Shown: positions 27,936 to 36,623 of the stretch, piece after piece
Layout: every line of letters begins with the position of its first letter
Numbering within the stretch: the first letter of the stretch is position 1
Source: Chryseobacterium piperi
GTDB lineage: Bacteria > Bacteroidota > Bacteroidia > Flavobacteriales > Weeksellaceae
Length of the DNA stretch: 64,000 bases
Direction: 5' to 3'
Assembly (NCBI RefSeq): GCF_002285635.2
Contig: NZ_CP023049.2
Location: forward strand, 496,001-560,000
Program-made: the position numbers and the translations under genes
The notes under the pieces: generated by a model
Seen by the model: the letters and a program-made list of their open reading frames with translations, nothing else
Database searches by the model: none
What the model was told of the DNA's origin: nothing

Positions 27936-29023
27936 AAAGGTTTTTCAATATCTTGTACGCAGCGAAATCCCGTGTGTTCCAGACTGGTATCCGGTGTGTT
28001 TTTCATACGTCTGGCAGCACGATAACCACTGCAATAGCTGTCATTACACAGAAAACTACCGCCACGTAAAACCCGTTTGGCCGTATGGGGATCATCAGGG
28101 TCATAGCTCTTTTGAGGACCTTGTGGATTTTCTGTAGAAGAGGATTTGTAATAAGCTGCATCATACCAATCACTGTTCCACTCCCATACATTTCCCGCCA
28201 TATCATATAAGCCATACCCATTGGCTGGATAAGATTTTACAGGTGCTGAGGTTAGAAATCCGTCTTTTTTTTCGTTATAATAAGGAAACTTTCCTTCCCA
28301 GCTATTGGCTTTAGATTTTCCCATATTGATAGGTTCATTTCCCCAAGGGTAGATATTGTCTTTTAAACCTCCCCGTGCGGCAAATTCCCATTCAGCCTCT
28401 GTCGGAAGTCTTTTTCCTGCCCATTGACAATATGCTTTAGCATCATACCAACTCACATGTACAACTGGATAGTTTTCTTTACCCTCAATATTACTGTGAG
28501 GTCCTTGCGGGTGCTTCCAGTCAGCTCCTTTTACCCAGGTCCACCACTGGCTATAATCATTGAGCTCTACAGCACCTGTAGTAGGTTTGAATACCAACGA
28601 TGAGGCTACCATAACACTATCTGGAGGTTTTGGGGTTCCAGGAGGTAAGGATTGTTTTAGTTCTTCCCAGTCCGGCTTTTTTTCCGCTGTAGTTATATAG
28701 CCTGTAGCTGTTACAAACTTTTTAAATTCTGCATTGGTAACTTCAGCTTCATCAATCCAAAAAGGATCTAGAGTGACCTTATGCTTTGGATATTCATCAT
28801 CAGATGCCTGATCGTTGTCTCCTCCCATAGAGAATGTTCCCCCCGGGATATATTTCATGCCGGAGGTCGTTGAATTTTCACTTATTTTAATTTGATTAGT
28901 AGCCTGTGATTCTGTAAAGCGCTGAGGAGTATTTGCACAATGTGATTTTTTCTCTGTCGTTTTAGTACAAGCTATTAAAAGTAGAGCGAATAGAATAGCA
29001 TTGCATTTTTTGAATGGACTCAT
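27932..29023 (-). CDS. Formylglycine-generating enzyme (SUMF1 family), lipoprotein
   Basis: Converts the Cys of sulfatase C-x-P-S-R motifs to formylglycine. 363 aa from ATG at 29023; an in-frame TTG at 29032 is less likely. Lipobox LLIAC puts it at the envelope with its exported substrates. The SUMF1 core starts at MKYIPGGTFSMGGDNDQASDDEYP. The active-site segment RGGSFLCNDSYCSGYRA holds both copper-binding cysteines (326 and 331), spaced by five as in characterised FGEs, and RMKNTPDTSLEHTGFRC ends the domain. The retained cysteine pair argues for a true FGE rather than a cysteine-less relative. It lies between two sulfatase genes, five bases behind the stop of the upstream one, indicating an operon. 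Confidence 0.92.
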   Translation of the reverse strand: MSPFKKCNAILFALLLIACTKTTEKKSHCANTPQRFTESQATNQIKISENSTTSGMKYIPGGTFSMGGDNDQASDDEYPKHKVTLDPFWIDEAEVTNAEFKKFVTATGYITTAEKKPDWEELKQSLPPGTPKPPDSVMVASSLVFKPTTGAVELNDYSQWWTWVKGADWKHPQGPHSNIEGKENYPVVHVSWYDAKAYCQWAGKRLPTEAEWEFAARGGLKDNIYPWGNEPINMGKSKANSWEGKFPYYNEKKDGFLTSAPVKSYPANGYGLYDMAGNVWEWNSDWYDAAYYKSSSTENPQGPQKSYDPDDPHTAKRVLRGGSFLCNDSYCSGYRAARRMKNTPDTSLEHTGFRCVQDIEKPF

Positions 29024-29028
29024 CTCTA

Positions 29029-30540
29029 TCAATTAGATTTTTCTTTTATTGTATTCAATAAGACTTCCATTTGTTTTACTTTTTCAGGGTATTTTTCTGC
29101 AAGATTATTGTTTTCGCTTATATCATCTTTTAAATAAAATAATTGAGGCTGCAATAAGTTTCCTGTTTCGATATTGGTGAGGGAGGACCCTGTATTAGCA
29201 GGACCTTTATTAGGAGGTATCATTTTCCAATCCCCTAAAACTATAGCTAATGTACTGCCTTGTTCTACATAACTGTCCCTGCCTTTATCGGTTTTCCCTA
29301 ATAATGTATTTAAATGATTCTCACTGTCAATAGCTTCGTTGGGAGGAATAGCGATATGAAACATTGAAGCAAACGATGCGAGTAAATCCATCTGGCTAAC
29401 TAATGCTCCTGAAATACGTGGAGAGGTCTTTCCTTTCCAGCTGATGATAAAAGGAACTCTTGTCCCGGCTTCTAAGGTACTGTATTTACCACCACGCAGG
29501 TTTCCGGAAGGGGTATGTCCATTCAGCTCGGTAACAGCACCGTCTTCATAGCCGTCATCGAGGACAGGGCCATTATCGCTGGTGAAGATAATAATCGTAT
29601 TATTCTCAATTCCTGAAACTTTCACTTTTTGCATAATTTCACCTACGAGCCAGTCCAATTGCAAAATGGCATCTCCACGGTATCCGAGACCACTTTTTCC
29701 TTTGAATTGAGTGGCAGGCATACGGGGAACATGAGGTTCTGTAGCGCCGAAATAAAGAAAGAAGGGTTCTTTTTTATGATCCTCAATAAATCTTTTTGCC
29801 TTTTCTAGAAAAGTAAAAGAAATCTCTTCGTCTACCCATCTTGCTTTTTTTCCACCGGTCATATAACCGATACGACCAATCCCATTTACGATCGTTTGAT
29901 CGTGTCCATGATTGGGCGTGGATTTCATTTTTAATAATTCAGGGTGTTCTTTTCCGGTAGGTTCGTTACCAATTTTTTTTAAGTAGTCTACAGCAATGGG
30001 ATCTATATCATCTAATCCGACAACGAGTTGATTTTCCATAAAAATAGTGGGAACACGATCAGCCGTAGCAGGAAAGATAAATGAGTAATCAAAACCTGTT
30101 TCATTAGGACCGGGCTTTATTGGGGAATTCCAGTTTTTTTCTACTGTGTTTCCTAATCCAAGATGCCATTTTCCGACAATACCCGTACTGTAGCCAGCCT
30201 GTTTAAAAACTTTTGGAAGAGTTATTTTATCCACAGGAATTATTAATGCGGCATCGCCTGCTAAAATTGAGGTACCTTTTTGTCGCCATGGATAACGTCC
30301 GGTCATTAATGCATAGCGGGAAGGAGTACAGGTTGCCGATGTGGAATGTCCATTAGTAAAGCGGATACCCTGCTTTGCCAGTGCATCAATATTAGGTGTT
30401 TTTATTTTGGTAGCTCCATAAGAACTAACGTCACCATATCCGATGTCGTCAGCATAAATGTAAATAACATTAGGTTTTTCCTGTGCGTACCAGAATACTG
30501 GCAATAAAAATAGGAAGAGAAGGCAATAAAACTTTTTCAT
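29029..30540 (-). CDS. Secreted arylsulfatase-type sulfatase
   Basis: 503-aa exported sulfatase with signal peptide MKKFYCLLFLFLLPVFWYAQ. Motifs: ADDIGYGDVSSYG for calcium binding, the formylglycine site C71-T-P-S-R in TSATCTPSRYALMTGR, VGKWHLG with the conserved Lys and His, and FTSDNGPVLDDG for the second metal set. The domain order matches arylsulfatase A-like S1 sulfatases. It is the first gene of a two-gene operon with the FGE, which stands directly downstream. The different core and lack of a PA14-like tail suggest a substrate distinct from that of the 25.9-kb sulfatase. Confidence 0.92.
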   Translation of the reverse strand: MKKFYCLLFLFLLPVFWYAQEKPNVIYIYADDIGYGDVSSYGATKIKTPNIDALAKQGIRFTNGHSTSATCTPSRYALMTGRYPWRQKGTSILAGDAALIIPVDKITLPKVFKQAGYSTGIVGKWHLGLGNTVEKNWNSPIKPGPNETGFDYSFIFPATADRVPTIFMENQLVVGLDDIDPIAVDYLKKIGNEPTGKEHPELLKMKSTPNHGHDQTIVNGIGRIGYMTGGKKARWVDEEISFTFLEKAKRFIEDHKKEPFFLYFGATEPHVPRMPATQFKGKSGLGYRGDAILQLDWLVGEIMQKVKVSGIENNTIIIFTSDNGPVLDDGYEDGAVTELNGHTPSGNLRGGKYSTLEAGTRVPFIISWKGKTSPRISGALVSQMDLLASFASMFHIAIPPNEAIDSENHLNTLLGKTDKGRDSYVEQGSTLAIVLGDWKMIPPNKGPANTGSSLTNIETGNLLQPQLFYLKDDISENNNLAEKYPEKVKQMEVLLNTIKEKSN

Positions 30541-30766
30541 TTCAACTTTGTGTTTTTTGGATAGAGTGCTTTTATTCCTTACTGTGAATTAATAAAAGTT
30601 TTAATTATAATTAACCTGAATTCACATTAACTAATATAAGAAAAAAGGAATAATAATCGTGAATACAGTGTATCCCTCTAAAAATGGGGTGAATGCTGTC
30701 TGTGGACTATTCAAAAAGTATTATGCAATCACTGAAATAGAAAGCTAAAAGAAACAATTTTTTTAT

Positions 30767-31333
30767 TTACAATTCCTTCAGTAATTTTTCAGAATTCCAA
30801 ATAGTTGCAAATTCATCATTGAGATTGGCCAGTGTAGTATAATGTATTATTTCTGCATCGTATTTTTCTCCATTGATTCCAATTCTGTCAAAAGCTGCCG
30901 TTGCATCAGAAATCACATACGTTTCATATCCATAATTTCCGGACATTCTTGTTGTGGTTGAAACACAGTGATTGGTAGTAATTCCTACAATGACAAGGGT
31001 GTTAATGTTTTGATTATCAATTCGATCTTTTAAATCGGTTCCAATAAAAGCGCTATTTACGTTTTTTGTGATGATGACCTCATGGTTTAATGGTAGAACA
31101 TTTTCATTAAATTCAAATCCCGGATTAGATTCATGAAGCTTTGAATTGGGATTGTCGGAACTGTGTCTTATATGGAAAATAGGTAAACCTAACGCTCTCC
31201 ATTTTTCTAATATGTTTCTACAAATTTGTTCAGCATTTTTGTTGTTACGATTGCCTCCCCAATAATTTTCTTCAAGAAATCCTTTTTGAACATCGATAAG
31301 GATCAGAGCCGGTTTTTTATCTCTCAATTTCAT
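30767..31333 (-). CDS. Isochorismatase-family cysteine hydrolase
   Basis: 188-aa cytosolic hydrolase of the isochorismatase/nicotinamidase superfamily. The catalytic triad is visible: Asp14 in LILIDVQKGF, Lys90 in IITKNVNSAF and Cys123 in VGITTNHCVSTTTRMSG, with the usual cis-peptide region (GIT) before the Cys. The metal-ligand set of nicotinamidases (D-x-H) is not evident, so a simple amide or ether substrate cannot be named. A 226-bp gap separates it from the sulfatase gene. Confidence 0.88.
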   Translation of the reverse strand: MKLRDKKPALILIDVQKGFLEENYWGGNRNNKNAEQICRNILEKWRALGLPIFHIRHSSDNPNSKLHESNPGFEFNENVLPLNHEVIITKNVNSAFIGTDLKDRIDNQNINTLVIVGITTNHCVSTTTRMSGNYGYETYVISDATAAFDRIGINGEKYDAEIIHYTTLANLNDEFATIWNSEKLLKEL

Positions 31334-31471
31334 TAATATATGATTTTTAAGAATGTTTAATCAACTATCAAATATACATAAAATGATTCCTTAATTCTGA
31401 TGAATTAAGAATAAAAAACACTGATTCAATAGAAGTGAAGTTTTTTATTTTTTAATTGATTATAGTGACGT

Positions 31472-31550
31472 AAAAAGGCCTTCCGAAGAAGACCTTGAAA
31501 AAAACACAAATGCGATTATAAATCACAAGATACTCAAATGTAATAAAAAA
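31472..31550 (-). repeat. 79-bp direct repeat, copy A (possible minus-strand sRNA unit)
   Basis: Shares with copy B at 32262 a hairpin (CTTCCGAAGAAG core) and the next 50 or so bases, including ACAAATGCGATTATAAATC and CTCAAATGTAATAAAAAA. Read on the minus strand, TACATTTG (a full TAnnTTTG match) precedes about 45 bases and then a hairpin ending in a T run, so one repeat could be a complete tiny transcription unit. In copy A the hairpin has one C/A mismatch. Confidence 0.6.
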
Positions 31551-31683
31551 TATATAACCTCGAATGAAGACAGAAATATATTTTTATGACCTTCCTGAAT
31601 TTTAGAATGACAAGCATAATGATCAGGTTGGTATAGTGCTACCTATTAAAATCTGGATGAAATCTGTTGAGCTTTATATATAA

Positions 31684-31743
31684 TGATCTGCTCGATAGCC
31701 AAACCTTCCAGAGAGCAATAAATCTCGCCGATTAAGCAGATCA
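31684..31743. repeat. Long-spaced inverted repeat
   Basis: TGATCTGCT and AGCAGATCA form 9-base perfect arms 42 bases apart, with further partial pairing inside. The form resembles palindromic dispersed elements of flavobacteria. Confidence 0.45.
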
Positions 31744-31832
31744 GGTAGATTAGATTTGTTGCAAAATAATCAGAAGTCAAAACCGAAAAACGCTCAGCAT
31801 ATTGGTTTTGGAGAGAGCTGTAAATGAAAAAT

Positions 31833-31850
31833 CCTCAACCGAGGTTGAGG
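31833..31850 (-). terminator. Hairpin with T run on the minus strand
   Basis: CCTCAACC / GGTTGAGG around GA; a short T run follows on the minus strand. No protein gene precedes it on that strand within 700 bp, so the transcript it would end is unknown. Confidence 0.55.
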
Positions 31851-32261
31851 ACAAAACTAATAACCATGAAAACTCAAATTAAACATGAGTCTTTGTGTAT
31901 GATAAACGGAGTAAATACAATAATATTTTGTACAGGTTTAGATAAAAATAAAAATGTGTATAAGTACTGCAATCTTGTCCTTTGAAATGAACAATATTGC
32001 AGTTGGATATTTTTATTGGTTGAATAAATATTTCGATTCTTTTTCAGTATTATAATCCTTCATCTTTTACCATAATGTGCACCTAAAGTATCATTTTTCT
32101 CCTCGTAGAGAAATTATGTGACCATTTTTAGACGCTTTATTCATCCTTTTATTGGAAAATGGCTATTTAATAAATTGATGGTTTTTATTGATAAAAAAGA
32201 ATGCTTTGAACTTTTGATCTAATTTTATTCTATCAATTTGAGATTTACTAGAATTAATTAC

Positions 32262-32340
32262 AAAAAAAGCCTTCCGAAGAAGGCCTAAAAAAACACAAAT
32301 GCGATTATAAATCACAAGATTCTCAAATGTAATAAAAAAA
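32262..32340 (-). repeat. 79-bp direct repeat, copy B (possible minus-strand sRNA unit)
   Basis: Second copy, almost identical to the one at 31472 over the AT-rich part. Here the hairpin is better paired (GCCTTC / GAAGGC) and is followed by seven T on the minus strand. TACATTTG upstream on that strand is kept. Confidence 0.6.
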
Positions 32341-32601
32341 CTTTAAAGTTGAGTAATCCTTGAACTTTAATATAAATACTTTTTCCTCCCAAGGTGATAT
32401 TTCCCTTTGTACAGGGCGTTTTCACACAAAATAAAAATTATTTTTTTACAAATAATGGTGAGATGATTATCGTTTATTAAATGATATTTAATACATATTG
32501 AAAATAAAAGAAAATTGATAAATAATAAAGATGAATCAGGTGAGTATAATCCTAAAATCTGCTATATTAGTTTAAATAAATTAAGACTGATAAAAAATAC
32601 A

Positions 32602-34266
32602 ATGAACAACGAGTTTCAACCTGATGCGATTATAATAGGATCCGGATTGGCAGGTCTTACAGCAGCCATGGAAATTACCAATGCCGGGAAAAAAGTATTG
32701 CTTTTAGATCAGGAGACCGAGCAAAATATCGGAGGACAAGCGTTCTGGTCATTTGGAGGGCTATTTCTAATCAACTCACCTCAACAGCGAAGACTGGGAA
32801 TTAAAGATTCTTATGAACTGGCAAGACAGGATTGGATGGGTACGGCAGGTTTTGATAGGGAAGAGGATTACTGGCCTAAACAATGGGCAGAGGCTTATCT
32901 TAAATTCGCGGCAGAAGAAAAGTATGAATATATTTCTAAAATGGGAATCAAGCTGATGTTTATGGTAGGTTGGGCAGAGCGGGGTGATGGGTCTGCTGAT
33001 GGTCATGGAAATTCAGTTCCTCGCTTGCATGTAAGTTGGGGAACCGGAACAGGCGTAATAAAACCATTTGTAGAAAAAGCCTATGAAGCTATGCAAAAAG
33101 GACTTCTTCAGATGAAATTCAGACATCGGGTAACCCGTTTGACAACAAATAATGGAAGGATTACAGGAATCGAAGGAGATATTCTCGAAAATGATCATAA
33201 AGAAAGGGGGGAAGCAACCAACAGAAATGTTATTTCGCAGTTCGGATATCAAGCAGACCATATTGTCATTGCTTCCGGAGGGATTGGCGCTAATCATGAG
33301 CTGGTCCGTAAAAACTGGCCGGAAAGGCTAGGGAAAGCACCAGAAAGTATGGTGTGTGGAGTACCTGCATATGTAGATGGGAAAATGGTCGGAATTGCCG
33401 AGCAGGCAGGAGCTCACATCATCAACAGAGACAGGATGTGGCATTATACGGAAGGTTTGCAGAATTGGAACCCTATCTGGCCGGATCATGGAATAAGAAT
33501 ATTACCCGGTCCGTCTTCACTTTGGTTTGATGCTAAAGGAAATCGGCTTCCGGCTCCTTTTCTTCCAGGCTTTGATACATTGGGTACGCTGAAATATATT
33601 CAGGATACGGGCTTTTCGTATTCCTGGTTTATCCTGACACAGAAAATTATCAAAAAAGAATTTGCACTTTCCGGATCTGAGCAAAATCCGGATATTACAA
33701 ATAAAGATTATGTGCTTTTTCTGAAAAGAATTTTTGGTAAAAAAGCACCTGGACCGGTAGAAGCATTCAAGGAGCATGGGGAAGATTTTATTGTGTCTGA
33801 TAACCTCAAAGATCTGGTTCAGAAAATGAATGTACTATCAGGAGATCATCTTTTGGATTATGATACGATAAAATCTCAGATCGAAGCCAGAGACCGTGAA
33901 CTGGATAATTCGTTTTCGAAAGATACTCAGATCAACTATATTCGAAGTACCAGAAAATATATAGGTGATCAACTTGGACGTGTGGCATCTCCACATAAAA
34001 TACTGGACCCTAAAAACGGACCATTGATAGCTGTGAAGCTTAATATTCTGACACGTAAAACATTGGGTGGAATAAAAACCAATTTGAATGGGCAGGTTTT
34101 AAAAGAAGACGGATCTATACTTGAAGGATTATATGCAGCTGGAGAAATTGCAGGTTTTGGGGGTGGAGGTATGCATGGTTATCGTGCTCTGGAAGGCACT
34201 TTCCTTGGTGGTTGTATATTTTCCGGAATGAAAGCCGGAAAGTACATTGGAGGGTTAGAAAGATAA
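32602..34266 (+). CDS. FAD-binding dehydrogenase (3-ketosteroid dehydrogenase / fumarate reductase flavoprotein superfamily)
   Basis: Flavoprotein oxidoreductase, 554 aa from the chosen ATG (MNNEFQPDAI); the frame runs open to a TTG at 32515, but the FAD motif GSGLAGLTAAMEI must sit near the N-terminus. An acidic strand end follows (KVLLLDQETEQNIGGQAFWS), then the substrate domain, and near the C-terminus GLYAAGEIAGFGGGGMHGYRA closes the FAD site. The closest group I recognise is the putative FAD-binding dehydrogenases related to ketosteroid delta-1-dehydrogenases; the substrate is unknown. No signal peptide. The SDR gene begins 13 bp downstream, so the two redox enzymes likely share an operon and perhaps a substrate. 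Confidence 0.82.
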   Translation: MNNEFQPDAIIIGSGLAGLTAAMEITNAGKKVLLLDQETEQNIGGQAFWSFGGLFLINSPQQRRLGIKDSYELARQDWMGTAGFDREEDYWPKQWAEAYLKFAAEEKYEYISKMGIKLMFMVGWAERGDGSADGHGNSVPRLHVSWGTGTGVIKPFVEKAYEAMQKGLLQMKFRHRVTRLTTNNGRITGIEGDILENDHKERGEATNRNVISQFGYQADHIVIASGGIGANHELVRKNWPERLGKAPESMVCGVPAYVDGKMVGIAEQAGAHIINRDRMWHYTEGLQNWNPIWPDHGIRILPGPSSLWFDAKGNRLPAPFLPGFDTLGTLKYIQDTGFSYSWFILTQKIIKKEFALSGSEQNPDITNKDYVLFLKRIFGKKAPGPVEAFKEHGEDFIVSDNLKDLVQKMNVLSGDHLLDYDTIKSQIEARDRELDNSFSKDTQINYIRSTRKYIGDQLGRVASPHKILDPKNGPLIAVKLNILTRKTLGGIKTNLNGQVLKEDGSILEGLYAAGEIAGFGGGGMHGYRALEGTFLGGCIFSGMKAGKYIGGLER

Positions 34267-34279
34267 ATATAAGGAAAAC

Positions 34280-35083
34280 ATGAGTAAGTATTTTAATGAT
34301 AAAACAGTGTGGATCACAGGAGCATCATCCGGGATAGGAGAGGCATTGGTTATGGAGCTGGCAGCGAAAACTACTGCTACGATTATCCTTTCATCAAGAA
34401 ACGAAGGAAAGCTTGAGGAGATTGCCCAAAAAGCAGGTCTTGGTAAGGATCGTTATGCTGTACTGCCTTTAGATCTTTCGGATTATAAGAGGATGCCGGA
34501 AGTCACAGCAAAGGCAATGGAGAAGTTTGGGCATATTGATATTCTGATCAATAATGCGGGCTTGTCTCAGAGGTCTCTGGCTATGGACACGGATATCGAA
34601 GTAGATAAGCATTTAATGGATGTGGATTATATAGGGACAGTTGCTCTTACTAAAGCCGTAATTCCTTACATGATCAGAAATGGAGGTGGGCAGATTGTTG
34701 TGGTTTCCAGTCTTATGGGAATATTCGGAGGACCGATGCGAAGTGGATATGCCGGAGCCAAACACGCATTGCACGGATTTTTTGATTCTCTTCGGGTAGA
34801 ACTCTATAAGGAGAACATTTTGATAACCATCATTTGTCCCGGGTTTATACAAACCAATATTTCAATCAATGCGGTTACAGGAGATGGCTCATTACAGGGA
34901 ACAATGGATGATGCTACAAACAAAGGAATGCCTGTCGGTATTTTTGCAGAAAAAATGCTCAGGGCTATTGAAAAAAAGAAATATCAGGTTGCTATAGGAG
35001 GACGTGAAGTTCTGGGGGTATATCTCAAGCGATTTTTCCCTTCATGGCTGGCTAAGATTACCCGTAAGGCAAAAGTGGTTTAA
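34280..35083 (+). CDS. SDR family oxidoreductase
   Basis: Short-chain dehydrogenase, 267 aa, NAD(P)-dependent. Cofactor motif TGASSGIG (residues 14-21), NNAG at 91-94, catalytic Ser143/144 in VVVSSLMGIFG, and Tyr157/Lys161 in SGYAGAKHAL are all intact. The C-terminal part (ILITIICPGFIQTNIS) is typical of DHRS7-like classical SDRs acting on lipophilic alcohols or ketones. Basic residues follow the first strand (SSRNEGK), which favours NADPH. Thirteen bases separate it from the flavin dehydrogenase gene. Confidence 0.9.
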   Translation: MSKYFNDKTVWITGASSGIGEALVMELAAKTTATIILSSRNEGKLEEIAQKAGLGKDRYAVLPLDLSDYKRMPEVTAKAMEKFGHIDILINNAGLSQRSLAMDTDIEVDKHLMDVDYIGTVALTKAVIPYMIRNGGGQIVVVSSLMGIFGGPMRSGYAGAKHALHGFFDSLRVELYKENILITIICPGFIQTNISINAVTGDGSLQGTMDDATNKGMPVGIFAEKMLRAIEKKKYQVAIGGREVLGVYLKRFFPSWLAKITRKAKVV

Positions 35084-35301
35084 AACTCAGATCAGCTATT
35101 TCTGTATTGGGAGGTGCTGATTCCTGTGTATTGCTAAGGGTTCTGGGAAGATGACTTCTTTCATTTTTTGAGTGAAACGCTTTTGCATCTTAAAAGCGCA
35201 TTGTTTTAAATTCCTTCGTGCCTTTGCGATTAACTAACTTCAGTTGTTTTTGAGTTTTGTTAAACTTAAACCATACAAGGGATTGAAGTATATTGGTAAA
35301 A

Positions 35302-35322
35302 AACCTCTCAGTTTGAGAGGTT
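35302..35322 (-). terminator. Hairpin with T run on the minus strand
   Basis: AACCTCTCA / TGAGAGGTT around a 3-base loop, with a T run on the minus strand. The left flank also makes it a possible weak plus-strand end for the SDR transcript. Confidence 0.55.
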
Positions 35323-35370
35323 CCAACTTTTCAGGTTGTGAAACTAACTAAGTTTTTTTAGTGGAATAAA

Positions 35371-35395
35371 AACCTCCCGTATTAAACGAGAGGTT
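35371..35395 (-). terminator. Second hairpin of related sequence
   Basis: AACCTC-x-CGT pairs with ACG-x-GAGGTT with one mismatch; T-rich on the minus strand. It shares the AACCTC/GAGGTT ends with the hairpin 50 bp away. Confidence 0.5.
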
Positions 35396-35640
35396 AATAA
35401 ACTGTTGTGATTGTAATAACACAGGTTATTAGATTATAAAGATATAAAGATTTTGACTAATTATTTTATAATTTTTATAATCAGTAGTGATCTTTTTTGT
35501 AAGAGGCAGTATATATTTACTTCTATCAACCGAAATGATTCTTTTTCTGCCAATCAAAAAGATTTATTTTTTAGAAATAAATAAATCTTTTGCCCATTAT
35601 TCATTCATTAATTTTTCTCTATTAATCCAATACTTCCCTT

Positions 35641-35659
35641 ATTGTTAGTATGTAACAAT
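35641..35659. promoter_or_regulatory. Inverted repeat, candidate operator of first oxidoreductase gene
   Basis: ATTGTTA-GTATG-TAACAAT is a perfect 7-base inverted repeat centred about 44 bp before the -7 box. A near copy stands at the same distance in front of the paralog at 36.6 kb. Confidence 0.6.
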
Positions 35660-35693
35660 TGGTTTATTGCTTATTTTTTTAGGGTGTATTATA

Positions 35694-35701
35694 TATCTTT
35701 G
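35694..35701 (+). promoter_or_regulatory. -7 promoter box of first oxidoreductase gene
   Basis: TATCTTTG is a full match to TAnnTTTG, 28 bp upstream of the ATG. Confidence 0.6.
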
Positions 35702-35729
35702 TAATTAATTATTAAAAATTATATTTACA

Positions 35730-36329
35730 ATGAATAAAAAAATGTATTTAGTTTGGGCACATCCTAAAAAAGATTCCTTAACTGCTCAGATTGTTGATTC
35801 AATAAAGAAGCATAGTATAGAAAAAGGGTTTGAAGTTACTGAGTTAGATTTGTATCGTTCTGGTTTCAATCCTGTTTTACAAGCAAATGAAACACCTGAT
35901 TGGAGTAATGAAACTCAGAATTTTTCGCAGGAAATATACGATTTATTTAATGAGTTAAAGGGAAATGATACTTTAATTTTGGTTTCTCCAATTTGGTGGT
36001 TTTCTTTTCCAGCTATCTTAAAAGGCTATATAGACAGAATTTGGAATTATGGATTAGCTTACGGAGACGGAGTTAAGTTACCTGTCAATAATGTTAGATG
36101 GATAGCTTTAGCTGGTGGAGCAGAAAAAGTATATATAAAAAAAGGAAATGATGTATATGTTAAACATTACTTTAACAATGGTATTTCTTCCTTTTGTGGT
36201 ATTGAAGATTCTGAAGTTGAAATCCTTTATAATACAATTGGCTTTGATGAGGAAATTGAAAGTGATGAACATTATAAAAAATTATTTAAACAGGCGAATT
36301 CGGTAATAGATAATCTGGATTTATCATAA
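35730..36329 (+). CDS. NAD(P)H-dependent oxidoreductase, flavodoxin-like fold (copy 1)
   Basis: 199-aa flavoprotein of the flavodoxin_2 family (MdaB/KefF/YwrO-like NAD(P)H:quinone reductases). The phosphate-binding start MYLVWAHPKKDSLTAQIV and the flavin-site block SPIWWFSFPAILKGYIDRIWNYG are visible. No signal peptide. The product is about 60% identical by eye to the paralog 300 bp downstream, and both genes carry the same upstream elements. Such enzymes detoxify quinones or support redox-stress responses; this role is inferred from the family. Confidence 0.88.
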   Translation: MNKKMYLVWAHPKKDSLTAQIVDSIKKHSIEKGFEVTELDLYRSGFNPVLQANETPDWSNETQNFSQEIYDLFNELKGNDTLILVSPIWWFSFPAILKGYIDRIWNYGLAYGDGVKLPVNNVRWIALAGGAEKVYIKKGNDVYVKHYFNNGISSFCGIEDSEVEILYNTIGFDEEIESDEHYKKLFKQANSVIDNLDLS

Positions 36330-36358
36330 CAAATACGATAAACACAAATCATAAGTCA

Positions 36359-36390
36359 AGCCATAACTATTATTGCTATGGCTCTTTTTT
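36359..36390 (+). terminator. Terminator behind first oxidoreductase gene
   Basis: AGCCATA / TATGGCT with an 11-base loop and a following T run. Confidence 0.75.
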
Positions 36391-36531
36391 ATATTTATGC
36401 AATTGCTTCATTTTGTTTTTTAAACTAACCGTTTTCTAGCCTTGAAAATCTAATCTTAATAATGGCTCACTATAAGTTGTTTGTACTTTCTATAACAATT
36501 TTTTCTTCTGTTGATCCAATACTTACAATTT

Positions 36532-36546
36532 TGTTAGTATCTAACA
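36532..36546. promoter_or_regulatory. Inverted repeat, candidate operator of second oxidoreductase gene
   Basis: TGTTA-GTATC-TAACA repeats the operator in front of the first copy with one changed spacer base. ATCCAATACTT also precedes both. Confidence 0.6.
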
Positions 36547-36583
36547 TTAGGTAGGAAAGCTTTTTTTAAAATGTTAAATTGCT

Positions 36584-36591
36584 TATTTTTG
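36584..36591 (+). promoter_or_regulatory. -7 promoter box of second oxidoreductase gene
   Basis: TATTTTTG fits TAnnTTTG, 32 bp upstream of the ATG and 45 bp from the operator centre. Confidence 0.6.
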
Positions 36592-36623
36592 TATTGCAAA
36601 TGTTATAAAAAATTATATTCACA

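Larger units (their letters stand above)
31334..32601. other. 1.27-kb region without recognised protein genes
   Basis: No supported protein-coding gene. The region holds two copies of a 79-bp direct repeat, a long-spaced inverted repeat (31684-31743) and an extra hairpin (31833-31850). An open frame upstream of the flavin dehydrogenase from a TTG at 32515 is treated as untranslated. Small RNAs or palindromic dispersed elements are the best reading of this stretch. Confidence 0.5.
35084..35729. other. Intergenic stretch with hairpins and a dispersed repeat
   Basis: No gene seen. The part 35163-35235 (with CGCTTTTGCATCTTAAAAGCG and CTTCGTGCCTTTGCGATTAA) looks like a dispersed repeat of the type found between flavobacterial genes. 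Two hairpins follow, then the promoter and operator region of the first oxidoreductase gene. Confidence 0.45.

Noticed and set aside
27748..28137. Open frame of 129 codons on the plus strand
   Set aside because: It lies in another frame over the sulfatase end and antisense to the FGE gene, both of which have full catalytic motifs.
31472..32340. CRISPR array
   Set aside because: Only two repeat copies, 79 bp long and 790 bp apart, with no regular spacers.
32515..32601. N-terminal extension of the flavin dehydrogenase
   Set aside because: Needs a TTG start and pushes the FAD-binding motif 30 residues inward; the ATG at 32602 fits better.
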